Assembly (NCBI GenBank): GCA_963735055.1
Contig: CAVTJN010000015.1
Coordinates: 62,001-126,000 of the forward strand
DNA length: 64,000 nt
Reading direction: 5' to 3'
Origin: JBBITI01 sp963735055
GTDB taxonomy: Bacteria; Chloroflexota; Dehalococcoidia; Dehalococcoidales; UBA2162
The position numbers and the translations under genes were made by a program. Below, piece by piece: positions 14,729 to 23,384 of this stretch; position 1 is the first letter of the stretch; every line of letters begins with the position of its first letter. The notes beneath the pieces are model-generated. The model ran no database searches. It had not been told where the DNA came from and saw only the letters and a program-made list of their open reading frames with translations.

Positions 14729-17005
14729 TTACTTCTTGGCCGCGGGGGCCTCGACGGCTGACTCCTCACGACCGAACGATGACTGCTTCTTGGAGAACCA
14801 GAAGGCGCCGACGATGATCAGAACTCCGGCGACGGCGATGACGATCATCAGTGGCGATAGCTCCCGCTCCCGGAACGCCTCACCCGCTAGTAGAGGCACA
14901 GCGAGCACCGAGGCAAAGATGACCGCCACCAGGTTGATCACTTTGATCAGCGGGTTCAGTGCCGGGCCGGCGGTGTCCTTCATCGGATCGCCGACGGTGT
15001 CTCCCACTACGGCCGCCTTGTGGGCGTCGGAGCCTTTTCCGCCAAATAGCCCGTCTTCGATCGTCTTCTTGGCATTGTCCCAGGCGCCGCCGGCGTTCGA
15101 CATGAACACCGCCAGCAACTGGCCGACCAGGATCACACCGGCCAGAAAACCGGCCAGCGCCTGAAGGCCAAGCAGCAACCCGATGACGATTGGGGAAACG
15201 ATGGCCAGCAGGGCCGGAGTCACCAGTTCCTTCTGGGCCGCCGAGGTGCAAATGCTTACCACCCGGTCGTAGTCCGGCTCGGCCGTGCCTTCCCAGAGGC
15301 CCTTTATATTGTTGAACTGCCAGCGCACTTCATTGACGATGAAGTACGCGGCTCGGCCAACAGCGCGAATGGCCATGGAGCTGAACAGGAACGGCACCGC
15401 GCCGCCAATCAGGAAGGCAACCAGCACCTTCCACTGGATGAGATCAATCGTTGGCAAATTGTATTCTTCATAGAACGATGCGAACAAGGCCACCGCCGCC
15501 AGCACGGCAGAGGCGATGGCGATACCCTTGGTTACGGCCTTGGTGGTATTACCCACGGCGTCGAGGTCGGCCAGCGTCTGGCGCGACTTGGCCTCCAGCC
15601 CGGTCATCTCGGCGATGCCGTTGGCATTGTCGACGATGGGACCGAAGCTGTCCATGGCAATGTTGTTCCCGGTCAGAGTGAGCTGGCCGATACCGCAGAG
15701 GGCAATGCCGTAGAAAATGTAGATGAGATCCGTACCGTGCCAGATCAGGGCCGAGGCGAGGATCGACAGAGCGATAATGATAATCGACATCACAGTGCTT
15801 TCATAGCCGCTGGCGATGCCTGCCAGGATGGCTGTGGCCGGGCCCGTCTTGGTCGCATTGGCGACCTCTTTAACGGGAGCATGTTCCGTCGACGTGTAGT
15901 AGTCGGTCAGGTACTGGATGGCGACTGCGAGTGCGACGCCGATCGAGGTAGCCCAGAAGAACCTCAGGTCATGGGCATAGAACTGAGCGAACAGGAAGAA
16001 CGAGGCGATCGAAATCGCGGCCGCGATAAGGTAACCGCGATGTATCGCCTTCATGGCGTTTTCGCCCTCACGAGCGGAACGCACCGAGTAGGTACTGATG
16101 ATGGACGAGAACACACCGGCAGCGCGGACCAGGAGCGGGAAGATGATCCAGTAGAACTGGTGCTGCCCTGTCTGGTCAAGTCTCAAGGCATATATCAACA
16201 GGCCAAGGATCAAGGACGATACGATGGTCACCTCGTAGGACTCGAAAATGTCGGCGGCCATACCGGCGCAGTCGCCGACGTTATCACCGACCAGGTCGGC
16301 GACGACGGCAGCGTTCCGCGGATCGTCCTCAGGAATGCCTTTTTCCACTTTGCCCACGAGATCAGCGCCGACGTCGGCCGCTTTGGTGTAGATACCGCCA
16401 CCGACGCGCATGAACAGTGCCAGCAACGTGCCACCAAAACCGAAACCCAACAGGACCAAAGGCGCATCCTTAAAGAACATGAGGAAAATGACCGTGCCGC
16501 CGAGAAGGCCGAGGCCGTCGGTAAGCATACCGGTAACGGTGCCCGCCCGGTAGCCAATCTGGAGGGCTTTAGTGAAGCTGCTGCGCGAAGCCTGGGCCAC
16601 GCGTACGTTGGCGGCCATTGCCATGTTCATTCCCAGGTAGCCGACCAGGGCGGAAAAGCCCGCACCCATCAGGAAACCGAAGGCGCGGCCCAATCCAATC
16701 AGCCACGACGGATTCCCGTACTCTGACTTGACGCTGCCAAACCCGCTGAAGAAGACCAGGAAGGCCAGGACAAAGATCACCAGGAGGATAGTGCGCATTT
16801 GCCGCTTCAGATAGGCGTTGCCGCCGGTACGGATGGCTCCGGAGATCTTCTGCATCTTGTCCGTACCCTTGGGTTCGCGCAGAACCTGGCGCGTCAGGAA
16901 GGCCGCATACAGCAAGCCAAGTAGGGCCACTACCAGAACCACAATCAAAGCGGATTTCTCAAACGTGGAGGCGACGCTGAATGCGTCAAACAGGGTAATG
17001 TTCAT
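14729..17005 (-). CDS. hppA: membrane-bound proton-pumping pyrophosphatase, K+-independent
   Basis: Integral membrane H+-translocating pyrophosphatase (758 residues, about 16 helices), which couples PPi hydrolysis to proton export. The catalytic motif DVGADLVGKVEKG is at 211-223 and DNVGD at 241-245. Lys489 in GNTTKAVTKG, with Thr three residues later, is the signature of the potassium-independent subclass; K+-dependent enzymes have Ala there. The ATG at 17005 has GAGGTGG upstream. It is monocistronic between its own promoter and terminator. It can salvage PPi made by the two AMP-forming CoA ligases in this window. Confidence 0.95.
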   Translation of the reverse strand: MNITLFDAFSVASTFEKSALIVVLVVALLGLLYAAFLTRQVLREPKGTDKMQKISGAIRTGGNAYLKRQMRTILLVIFVLAFLVFFSGFGSVKSEYGNPSWLIGLGRAFGFLMGAGFSALVGYLGMNMAMAANVRVAQASRSSFTKALQIGYRAGTVTGMLTDGLGLLGGTVIFLMFFKDAPLVLLGFGFGGTLLALFMRVGGGIYTKAADVGADLVGKVEKGIPEDDPRNAAVVADLVGDNVGDCAGMAADIFESYEVTIVSSLILGLLIYALRLDQTGQHQFYWIIFPLLVRAAGVFSSIISTYSVRSAREGENAMKAIHRGYLIAAAISIASFFLFAQFYAHDLRFFWATSIGVALAVAIQYLTDYYTSTEHAPVKEVANATKTGPATAILAGIASGYESTVMSIIIIALSILASALIWHGTDLIYIFYGIALCGIGQLTLTGNNIAMDSFGPIVDNANGIAEMTGLEAKSRQTLADLDAVGNTTKAVTKGIAIASAVLAAVALFASFYEEYNLPTIDLIQWKVLVAFLIGGAVPFLFSSMAIRAVGRAAYFIVNEVRWQFNNIKGLWEGTAEPDYDRVVSICTSAAQKELVTPALLAIVSPIVIGLLLGLQALAGFLAGVILVGQLLAVFMSNAGGAWDNAKKTIEDGLFGGKGSDAHKAAVVGDTVGDPMKDTAGPALNPLIKVINLVAVIFASVLAVPLLAGEAFRERELSPLMIVIAVAGVLIIVGAFWFSKKQSSFGREESAVEAPAAKK

Positions 17006-17051
17006 GAGTCAAACCACCTCTTTTCTGGACATTGAGTCGCGCCAGAGAAGT

Positions 17052-17081
17052 AATCTAACATAAAGGCCAGATGAAAAGCAA
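17052..17081 (-). promoter_or_regulatory. putative hppA promoter
   Basis: Minus-strand TTGCTT (17076-17081), 18 nt spacer, extended -10 TGTTAGATT (hexamer 17052-17057). Confidence 0.4.
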
Positions 17082-17185
17082 TACCCCAAAGATGTATGCC
17101 TAGCTACGCATCGCGCCCCTCCCAGACTCGCCGCCCGAACCCCCGGGACGACGAGGGGGCGCCGGCATCGGAGATCCAGGCCCCG

Positions 17186-17722
17186 CTACTTCACATTGAT
17201 CCAGGCAATGTGCCGCTTGTTGACGGCCACGAACGGCCGGGTGCCGTAGAACTGGTTCTCCATGGTTGCCAGCGTCGTGTTGGTCAGGGGCAGGAACAGG
17301 GCGTCACCGTTCAGCAGGTCCTGGACATCTTCGTGTTCGCCCAAATGCATGGTCCCGCCCACAACGTGGGTCTTGAGTTTCACGGAAACGGGTATCCCGG
17401 ACTTGGGCACAAATGGATAGCCCGGTCGGGCATCCGCCCCGGCGCCCCTGGCCAGGTCAATCTCGGCAACGGTTACCATCTGGATGGCTGACTTATTGAC
17501 CAAAGTACGAACGGCATCGCTTTCCCGCGAAATGTCAACGAAATCCAGAAACTCACCGCTGGAATCATGCTGGGTTGTATAGAGGCTGTTCAACAGGTCA
17601 AGGAGTCTCAGACCGACCGGCCACCTTATGCGTCCGCCGAGGACTTCATCCTCGGTGTAGCACTCCAGGTCAAGCCAGTCGGGTGCGGTTGGCCGCAGCC
17701 CCATGAAAGAACGTGTCTCCAT
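17186..17722 (-). CDS. hypothetical protein with a C-terminal beta-rich domain
   Basis: Not recognised. The 178-residue protein has an N-terminal LDLECYTEDEVLGGRIRWPVGLRL segment. Its C-terminal half (about 110-178) contains VKLKTHVVGGTMHLG, LLNGDALFLPLTN and RPFVAVNKRHIAWINV. That arrangement resembles small beta-barrel domains that appear in pairs in anaerobe genomes. AAGGA precedes the ATG at 17722. It is a single gene with no operon partner. Confidence 0.55.
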   Translation of the reverse strand: METRSFMGLRPTAPDWLDLECYTEDEVLGGRIRWPVGLRLLDLLNSLYTTQHDSSGEFLDFVDISRESDAVRTLVNKSAIQMVTVAEIDLARGAGADARPGYPFVPKSGIPVSVKLKTHVVGGTMHLGEHEDVQDLLNGDALFLPLTNTTLATMENQFYGTRPFVAVNKRHIAWINVK

Positions 17723-17857
17723 TCACCGGTCCTTCCCACTCTGGGTAGAGAATAGACCGGCCGGCCCGATTTGTCAACCAGACCTCAGGCTGGCAGGGGG
17801 GCCCTCTGTACTGAGCCGCCGACCTTTTCGGGCGCACCAGCCCGCGCCGTCAGCCGG

Positions 17858-17887
17858 TTGAACGGGCCGAAACTAACCGGGTAGAAT
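17858..17887 (+). promoter_or_regulatory. putative promoter of the YgjP-like peptidase gene
   Basis: TTGAAC (17858-17863), 18 nt spacer, TAGAAT (17882-17887). Because the -10 overlaps the ATG at 17886, the start at 17910 is favoured. Confidence 0.5.
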
Positions 17888-17909
17888 GTACCCGGGGGCA
17901 CTGAGGCGG

Positions 17910-18647
17910 ATGACAATCACAGAGACGCATAGTCTGGCCGTCGGCGACCGCACGGTAGCATACACCCTGCGGCGGAGCCGCCGGGCGAGATATGCCCGAA
18001 TCGAGGTCGGGTCATCAGGCGGCCTCACGGTCGTTGTCCCCGCGTTTTACGACGGCGACCGCGTGCGACTGTTATTGCTGAAGAAGCACCGCTGGATCAC
18101 GGCCAAGCTCGACAAGTACGGCGATCTCGAGTCTGCGGAACGCCGCAAACCGGTGAAAGCCGGCGACACGATCCCTTACCTTGGCAACAACATGCTCATC
18201 GAAACCGAGATGTCCGAAGCCAATGGCGGAAATGTCAGCGTCGCCGGCCAAACCCTGGTGGTGTCCCTCAGCCCGGGTCAAGAAGACGTCCGGACTGCCC
18301 TTGAGAAGTGGTACCGCACCCAGGCCCGGGAGCGAATCGGGTCCATCCTGGACCGATTCTGCGCCCGCATGGGGGTGAGCCACAACCGGGTCACGTTGAA
18401 AGGCCACCGAAGCCTGTGGGGCAGTTGTTCCCGAAAGCGCAACCTGAACTTCAACTGGCGGCTGGTGATGACACCCCTGCCAATCATCGAATACGTGGTC
18501 ATCCACGAACTCGCCCACCTCAAGGAGATGAACCACTCACCGCGTTTCTGGCGGATCGTGGAGAGCCACTGTCCGGAGTGGCGCGAGTCGCGCCGGTGGC
18601 TTAATGAACAATCGCAGCGCTTGGGGAGAACGCTGGCCACCGAGTAG
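17910..18647 (+). CDS. YgjP-type zinc metallopeptidase-like protein (M48 / DUF45)
   Basis: A 245-residue protein of the YgjP/SprT-like family of predicted metal-dependent hydrolases. The metal site is HELAHLKEMNHSPRFW near residue 197, with two His in HELAH and a third downstream His. The preceding GHRSLWGSCSRKRNLNFNWRL is the other family hallmark. There is no signal peptide, so it is cytoplasmic. The physiological substrate of the family is not established. The start at 17910 was chosen because an upstream ATG lies inside the promoter. Confidence 0.85.
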   Translation: MTITETHSLAVGDRTVAYTLRRSRRARYARIEVGSSGGLTVVVPAFYDGDRVRLLLLKKHRWITAKLDKYGDLESAERRKPVKAGDTIPYLGNNMLIETEMSEANGGNVSVAGQTLVVSLSPGQEDVRTALEKWYRTQARERIGSILDRFCARMGVSHNRVTLKGHRSLWGSCSRKRNLNFNWRLVMTPLPIIEYVVIHELAHLKEMNHSPRFWRIVESHCPEWRESRRWLNEQSQRLGRTLATE

Positions 18648-18705
18648 GGTCGATAGGGGACCCAACGGTAAGACCGCCCCAATCAGACTGCCGAAACGCC
18701 ACTCA

Positions 18706-18741
18706 GATATCGATCGAGATATCGATCGAGATATCTATCGG
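18706..18741. repeat. three tandem copies of a 12-bp repeat
   Basis: Units GATATCGATCGA (18706-18717), the same again (18718-18729) and GATATCTATCGG (18730-18741). The unit contains overlapping palindromes (GATATC, ATCGAT, TCGA). It lies in the 102-bp gap between the convergent peptidase and typA genes. Confidence 0.8.
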
Positions 18742-18749
18742 GGCCTCGC

Positions 18750-20582
18750 CTATGGCTGGCTCGTCTTTCGGGACGCGGCAAGAGACCGGAGCCGCAGAGT
18801 CTCGGTAAGCACCTTCTTCCGCAACCTGATATTGGCCGGTGTGACCTCTACCAACTCATCCTCATTGATGAAGTCGATCGCCTGCTCGAGGCTCATAATG
18901 ATCGCCGGCGTCAGTTTTATAGCGATGTCCGAGGTCGACGAGCGAATGTTCGTCTTCTTCTTCTCTTTGCAGACATTGACGGCGATGTCCTGCATCCGTG
19001 GGTTGGTCCCGACGATCATTCCTTCGTAAACAAACGTACCCGGCTCAATGAAGGTCAACCCTCTTCCCTGGGCGTTGTTGAGGCCGTAGGTCACTGCTGA
19101 ACCGGGTTCCGAAGCCACCAGCACGCCGCTTCGCGACGAGGATATGTCCCCCTTCCATGGTTCGAAGGCCAGGAAAATACTGCTCATGATGCCTTCGCCA
19201 CGCGTTGCCGTGAGAAAGGCGCTGCGGAAGCCGATGAGTCCCTTGGTGGGGACTCGGAACTGCATACGCACTCCGCCGTGGTCGTCGTGTTTCATGTCCG
19301 TCAACTGCGCCTGGCGCTTGCCCAGCATCTCGGTAACAATCCCGATATTGGCTTCTTTCACCTCGACGGTGAGACTCTCCACCGGCTCCATCCGCTTGCC
19401 GTCCACCACCTTGATGATGGCCTCGGGCCGCGATACTTCGAGTTCATACCCCTCCCGGCGCATGGTCTCGATCAGTATCGCCAGGTGCAACTCTCCCCGC
19501 CCTTTCACTAGGAAGGTATCGGGACTATCCGTCTCCTGGACCCGCAGGCTGAGATTGGTCTCGAGTTCCCTGAAGAGCCGGTCCCTGAGCTGCCGCGTGG
19601 TACTGAATCGTCCCTCCCGTCCGGCGACCGGAGAAGTGTTGACGCCAAAGGTCATCTCGACAGTCGGCTCGCCGACTTCGATGCGCGGTAAAGCATCGGG
19701 AGCCTCGGGACTGGTAATCGTGTCCCCGATGGTCACCTCCTGAAGGCCGGTCACGGCGACGATGTCACCGGCTGATGCCTGATCGACGCCGACTCTTTTC
19801 AGCCCCAGATAAGTGAAAAGCTCGCTGATCTCAGCGTTCGCGATCACCCCCTCCGGGCCCACACCGACCACCCGGTCGTGTGGAGCTACGGTGCCCCGCC
19901 AAATCCGGCCGATGGCTATCCTGCCCTTGTGACTGTCGTAATCCAGGTTGGACACCAGCATCTGAAACGGCCCGGTCTCGATTTGAGGCGGCGGCACCTT
20001 TTCCAGGATGGTGTCGAAAAGCGGCATTATATCGGTCCCGGGCACCGCCGGGTCCAGGGACGCCGTTCCGTGTTTGCCGCTGGCGTAGATCACCGGAAAG
20101 TCCAATTGGTCGGCGCTGGTAGCCAGTTCCAGGAACAAGTCCTGGGTCAGCTTTAGCACTTCGGCGATACGGGCGTTCTCGCGGTCGACTTTGTTGATCA
20201 CCACAATGGGACGCAGGCCCTTTTCGAAGGCCCGGCGCAGGACGAAGGCAGTCTGGGGCATAGGACCTTCCACCGAGTCCACGAGCAGCAGACAGCCGTC
20301 GGCCATGTTGATTACCCGCTCAACCTCGCCGCTGAAGTCGGCATGGCCGGGAGTATCAATGATGTTTATCTTAACGCCCCGGAACTCGACGGCCGTGTTC
20401 TTGGCCATGATGGTAATGCCCTTTTCGCGCTCCAGGGCGTTACTGTCCATGATCAACTCGCCCATTTCCTGGTTGTTGCGAAAGATATGACTCTGTTTTA
20501 GCAGGGCGTCGACGAGCGTCGTCTTGCCGTGGTCGACGTGAGCGATGATAGCGATATTCCGGACGTCATTGCGGTAATTCAT
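18750..20582 (-). CDS. typA: ribosome-associated GTPase TypA/BipA
   Basis: Translational GTPase of the TypA/BipA family (610 residues), which binds the ribosome and supports growth under stress. G motifs: AHVDHGKTT (G1) near residue 15, EREKGITI (G2), DTPGHADF (G3) and NKVDRENAR (G4). Domain II, the EF-G-like domains III and V, and the BipA-specific C-terminal domain follow in order (IGFRSAFLTATRGEG is diagnostic). An upstream ATG at 20606 exists, but family members usually begin at this MNYRNDVRN position. Confidence 0.95.
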   Translation of the reverse strand: MNYRNDVRNIAIIAHVDHGKTTLVDALLKQSHIFRNNQEMGELIMDSNALEREKGITIMAKNTAVEFRGVKINIIDTPGHADFSGEVERVINMADGCLLLVDSVEGPMPQTAFVLRRAFEKGLRPIVVINKVDRENARIAEVLKLTQDLFLELATSADQLDFPVIYASGKHGTASLDPAVPGTDIMPLFDTILEKVPPPQIETGPFQMLVSNLDYDSHKGRIAIGRIWRGTVAPHDRVVGVGPEGVIANAEISELFTYLGLKRVGVDQASAGDIVAVTGLQEVTIGDTITSPEAPDALPRIEVGEPTVEMTFGVNTSPVAGREGRFSTTRQLRDRLFRELETNLSLRVQETDSPDTFLVKGRGELHLAILIETMRREGYELEVSRPEAIIKVVDGKRMEPVESLTVEVKEANIGIVTEMLGKRQAQLTDMKHDDHGGVRMQFRVPTKGLIGFRSAFLTATRGEGIMSSIFLAFEPWKGDISSSRSGVLVASEPGSAVTYGLNNAQGRGLTFIEPGTFVYEGMIVGTNPRMQDIAVNVCKEKKKTNIRSSTSDIAIKLTPAIIMSLEQAIDFINEDELVEVTPANIRLRKKVLTETLRLRSLAASRKTSQP

Positions 20583-20993
20583 AGGCCTTAGTTCAAGTTC
20601 TCCCATCCGAGTATTCGTGGCTGATCAGGACGCACCGTCACCCGCAAACGAGCAACCACACTGGTGTTCTTCAAAAGACAGAACCGAGCGGCTAACGGTC
20701 CGGTGAAGTGACAAGCCACACGGCGAAGGGCCGGCTTATGGCTGCCGGCTGACCAGGATCGACCTGAAGCGGTGAAGATATACCGGAAAACAGCGCACCA
20801 ACGATTTGATCCTGAAGGCGTTCTTTGCAGACTACCCTATGATATCAATATTACCACGCCTGACCGTATCCCGTACAGTGCCACCGGCCGGATCAGTCCG
20901 ATCTCGCTCCCTCCCGACTGTCGGTTTGGGTCCGGGTAGCGGTTGCCCGACCCGCCCCAATTGTGCTAACATGCCGCATGATAAGGGCAGTGC
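20583..20993. other. divergent intergenic region typA / PIG-L gene
   Basis: 411 bp without a gene. The right end holds a plus-strand promoter (20943-20972). An AT-rich patch near 20836-20860 could belong to a typA promoter, but no convincing -35/-10 pair is seen. I find no hairpin or riboswitch. Confidence 0.5.
20943..20972 (+). promoter_or_regulatory. promoter of the PIG-L deacetylase gene
   Basis: TTGCCC (20943-20948), 18 nt spacer and extended -10 TGCTAACAT (20964-20972). The ATG lies 22 nt after the -10. Confidence 0.5.
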
Positions 20994-21701
20994 ATGGAAC
21001 AACAGCCACAGAAAGTAGCCATGATCGTCGGCGCCCACCCGGATGACCCGGATTTCGGGGCCGGGGGAACCGTCTGCAAATGGATCAAGGAAGGCTGGAA
21101 GGTCATCTACGTCGTCTGCACCAACGGGGACAAGGGTAGCTCCGATTCGGAAATGACATCGGAGAGGCTGGCCCGGATTCGAGCTCAGGAGCAACTGTGC
21201 GCCGCTCAGGTGATCGGAGTGAGTGAGGTTGTCTTCCTCGGGTATCGTGACGGCGACCTGGAGGACACGTCGGTCTTCCGGGGACAACTCGTCCGGCTGA
21301 TCAGAAAACACCGTCCTGATACGGTGGTCACTCACGACCCCACTCGCAAGTTCATGGGGCACCATGACCACCGCATAGCCGGGCAGGCGACACTCGACGC
21401 CGTGTTCCCATACTCTCGCGATCATCTGTTCTATCCGGAACATCGCAACGAGGGACTGACCCCTTTCAAAGTGAAGGAGGTCCTCCTCTACGGTTCCGAA
21501 AACCCTGACTTCTTTTCCGACATCGCCGAAACCTACGACCAGAAGACGAAGGCCGTCGCCTGCCATGTCACCCAGGTCGGAGAACACACGCATGACTGGG
21601 AAAAATGGACCAAGGAACGCCGGGAGCGGTCGATTGCGATGATGGGGCGCCCCGACATGCCGTACTGTGAGTCGTTCCGCAGGCTGGAAATCAGGCGTTG
21701 A
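20994..21701 (+). CDS. PIG-L family deacetylase (LmbE-like)
   Basis: Zinc-dependent de-N-acetylase family member, 235 residues. The motif AHPDDPDFG at 14-22 supplies the first metal ligands and the catalytic Asp, and HHDHR near residue 123 supplies the last. Relatives remove acetyl groups from GlcNAc-linked substrates such as GlcNAc-PI or GlcNAc-inositol. The window also encodes inositol-phosphate and PI-mannoside type enzymes, so a glycolipid or thiol-cofactor substrate is possible but unproven. AAGGG precedes the ATG. The NYN-domain gene follows in the same frame 39 bp later. Confidence 0.85.
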   Translation: MEQQPQKVAMIVGAHPDDPDFGAGGTVCKWIKEGWKVIYVVCTNGDKGSSDSEMTSERLARIRAQEQLCAAQVIGVSEVVFLGYRDGDLEDTSVFRGQLVRLIRKHRPDTVVTHDPTRKFMGHHDHRIAGQATLDAVFPYSRDHLFYPEHRNEGLTPFKVKEVLLYGSENPDFFSDIAETYDQKTKAVACHVTQVGEHTHDWEKWTKERRERSIAMMGRPDMPYCESFRRLEIRR

Positions 21702-21740
21702 ACGCCTAAGGAGATCGCTATCGTAAGTTCATCTTCGAGC

Positions 21741-22577
21741 GTGCCCAACCGTCAAGTCGCCATGCTTATTGACGGCGATAACGCCCAGCCGTCGCTGATC
21801 GAAGCCATGCTCGCGGAGACCGGGAAGTATGGATTGGTGACCATAAGACGCATCTACGGCGATTGGACGAGCCAGAACATGAAGGGCTGGAAAGACGCCC
21901 TGCAGGTGCACGCCATCCAACCGTTCCAGCAATTCCGCTACACGATCGGCAAGAATGCCACTGACAGCGCCATGATCATCGATGCCATGGACATACTGTA
22001 CAGCGGTGTGGTCAACGGATTTTCCCTGGTGTCGAGCGACAGCGACTACACCAGGCTTGCCACCAGGATCCGGGAGAAAGGCCTCTTCGTGATGGGCATC
22101 GGCAAACGAACGACGCCGCGCGCCTTCATCAACGCTTGCGAGATTTTTGTCTACACCGAGAACCTGGTCTCAGAAGTGGAGCAGCCCCAGCCCCGTCCGG
22201 AGCCGCCGCGACGGCGCGTGCAAAGATTGCCACGGCAGACGCCGCCCGTCGAACCAGTTACCCCCTCTTCCCCCTCGCAGCTATTAAAGCGGGCTTTCGA
22301 AATGGCCGTCCAGGACGATGGCTGGGCATTCCTGGGAACGATGGGAAGCCGGCTGCGGCAGTTGGACCCCGGCTTCGATCCACGAACTTACGGCAGCAGA
22401 CAGCTTTCCACTCTGATAAGGACGTTCCCCAACATTTTCGAGATCAAAGAGGTCAAGACTCAAGACGGCCCTGCCCACGTCTACGTCCGGCTCAGGGAAC
22501 AACACCCGGAGCAACACCCGGAGCCGTCGGCCAGTCCGGCTGTCATCCCGGCAGTCAGCCCGCCACCCTCTTTCTAG
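21741..22577 (+). CDS. NYN domain (LabA-like) protein with C-terminal OST-HTH/LOTUS domain
   Basis: Predicted RNA-binding or RNA-cleaving protein of 278 residues. The N-terminal PIN-like NYN domain has MLIDGDNAQ (acidic residues 11 and 13), DSAMIIDAMD and VSSDSDYTRLA, the acidic triad of the fold. A Pro/Arg linker (about 145-178) leads to a LOTUS domain (about 180-250). The annotated GTG at 21741 has no ribosome site nearby. AAGGAG at 21708-21713 lies 6 nt before an in-frame ATC at 21720, so a non-standard or mis-sequenced start is possible. Probably co-transcribed with the deacetylase gene. Confidence 0.85.
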   Translation: MPNRQVAMLIDGDNAQPSLIEAMLAETGKYGLVTIRRIYGDWTSQNMKGWKDALQVHAIQPFQQFRYTIGKNATDSAMIIDAMDILYSGVVNGFSLVSSDSDYTRLATRIREKGLFVMGIGKRTTPRAFINACEIFVYTENLVSEVEQPQPRPEPPRRRVQRLPRQTPPVEPVTPSSPSQLLKRAFEMAVQDDGWAFLGTMGSRLRQLDPGFDPRTYGSRQLSTLIRTFPNIFEIKEVKTQDGPAHVYVRLREQHPEQHPEPSASPAVIPAVSPPPSF

Positions 22578-22622
22578 GATTCGAAGTGTTCTGCACCGTG
22601 CGGCACCACGGTAGCGGGAGGT

Positions 22623-23336
22623 CTATGCCCGCGCCATGGCCCGCCGCCTCATTTCGTCCGGCATCTTCTCAATCGCGTACCGCAGCGCCGTCCGGGGCAT
22701 GACTGCCCGGTGCGCCCATATGTAGTCGAAGACCTCACTCTGGTGCGACTTGCTGGCCTCTTTCAACATCCAGCCATAGCCTTTCTGCACCAGGTCATCG
22801 GCGTCCGTGAGCAGGCTGTCCGCAATCTCAAAGATGCTTTTGAGGAACATGCCCTTCCGCGCCGGTAGAATCAACGTCACCGCGGCGGCGCGCCGGAGCC
22901 AGCGGTTATCTGATTTTGTCCACAGTTTGAGACGCTCCAGATATTGAGGGTACTTTTCTACAAATGCCGCCACCGTATGGTTGCAGAGAGTATCGCACTT
23001 GGCCCAGTTGTTCACATACTCTTTCAGCCAGTTTTCGAACACTTCAAAGTCGGCGGGCTCAAAGGCATCTCTGAGCTGATAGGCCCATTCGAACGCAATG
23101 GCGGCCTCTTCGCCATAGTCGGTCTTCAACAGGGCCTCACACTGAGCAAACACCTCGCCTTTGCCACGGGACTGAATCTGCTTGAAGCGCTCCCGGGCGA
23201 TTCGCTCCACGATGTTGCTCTTGACACCGTGGAACTTAACTTCTTCTTTGAAGAAGGTCTGGGGACTGCGTTTGGGGGACGGGTCTACGTTCTGTTCCAG
23301 TTCCCGTACTATTTCGGCAAGCAAGGCACTTTTCAT
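22623..23336 (-). CDS. AlkD-like DNA alkylation repair protein
   Basis: HEAT-repeat DNA glycosylase family that removes alkylated bases, 237 residues. Trp111 and Asp115 in WAKCDTLCNH match the positions of the catalytic Trp and Asp in the Bacillus cereus AlkD structure. Helical repeats such as LRRAAAVTLILPAR and KGYGWMLKEASK follow. The stop of the upstream bicupin gene lies 48 bp away on the same strand, so the two may be co-transcribed, though no functional link is apparent. Confidence 0.85.
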   Translation of the reverse strand: MKSALLAEIVRELEQNVDPSPKRSPQTFFKEEVKFHGVKSNIVERIARERFKQIQSRGKGEVFAQCEALLKTDYGEEAAIAFEWAYQLRDAFEPADFEVFENWLKEYVNNWAKCDTLCNHTVAAFVEKYPQYLERLKLWTKSDNRWLRRAAAVTLILPARKGMFLKSIFEIADSLLTDADDLVQKGYGWMLKEASKSHQSEVFDYIWAHRAVMPRTALRYAIEKMPDEMRRRAMARA

Positions 23337-23384
23337 GAGGCTGCCCCCTTTCGATTTGACGTCGGTCGGCTTCGGCGCCGGATA

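Noticed and set aside
20583..20993. Small RNA in the typA upstream gap
   Set aside because: No clear promoter-terminator pair or conserved stem; only the promoter of the PIG-L gene is supported.
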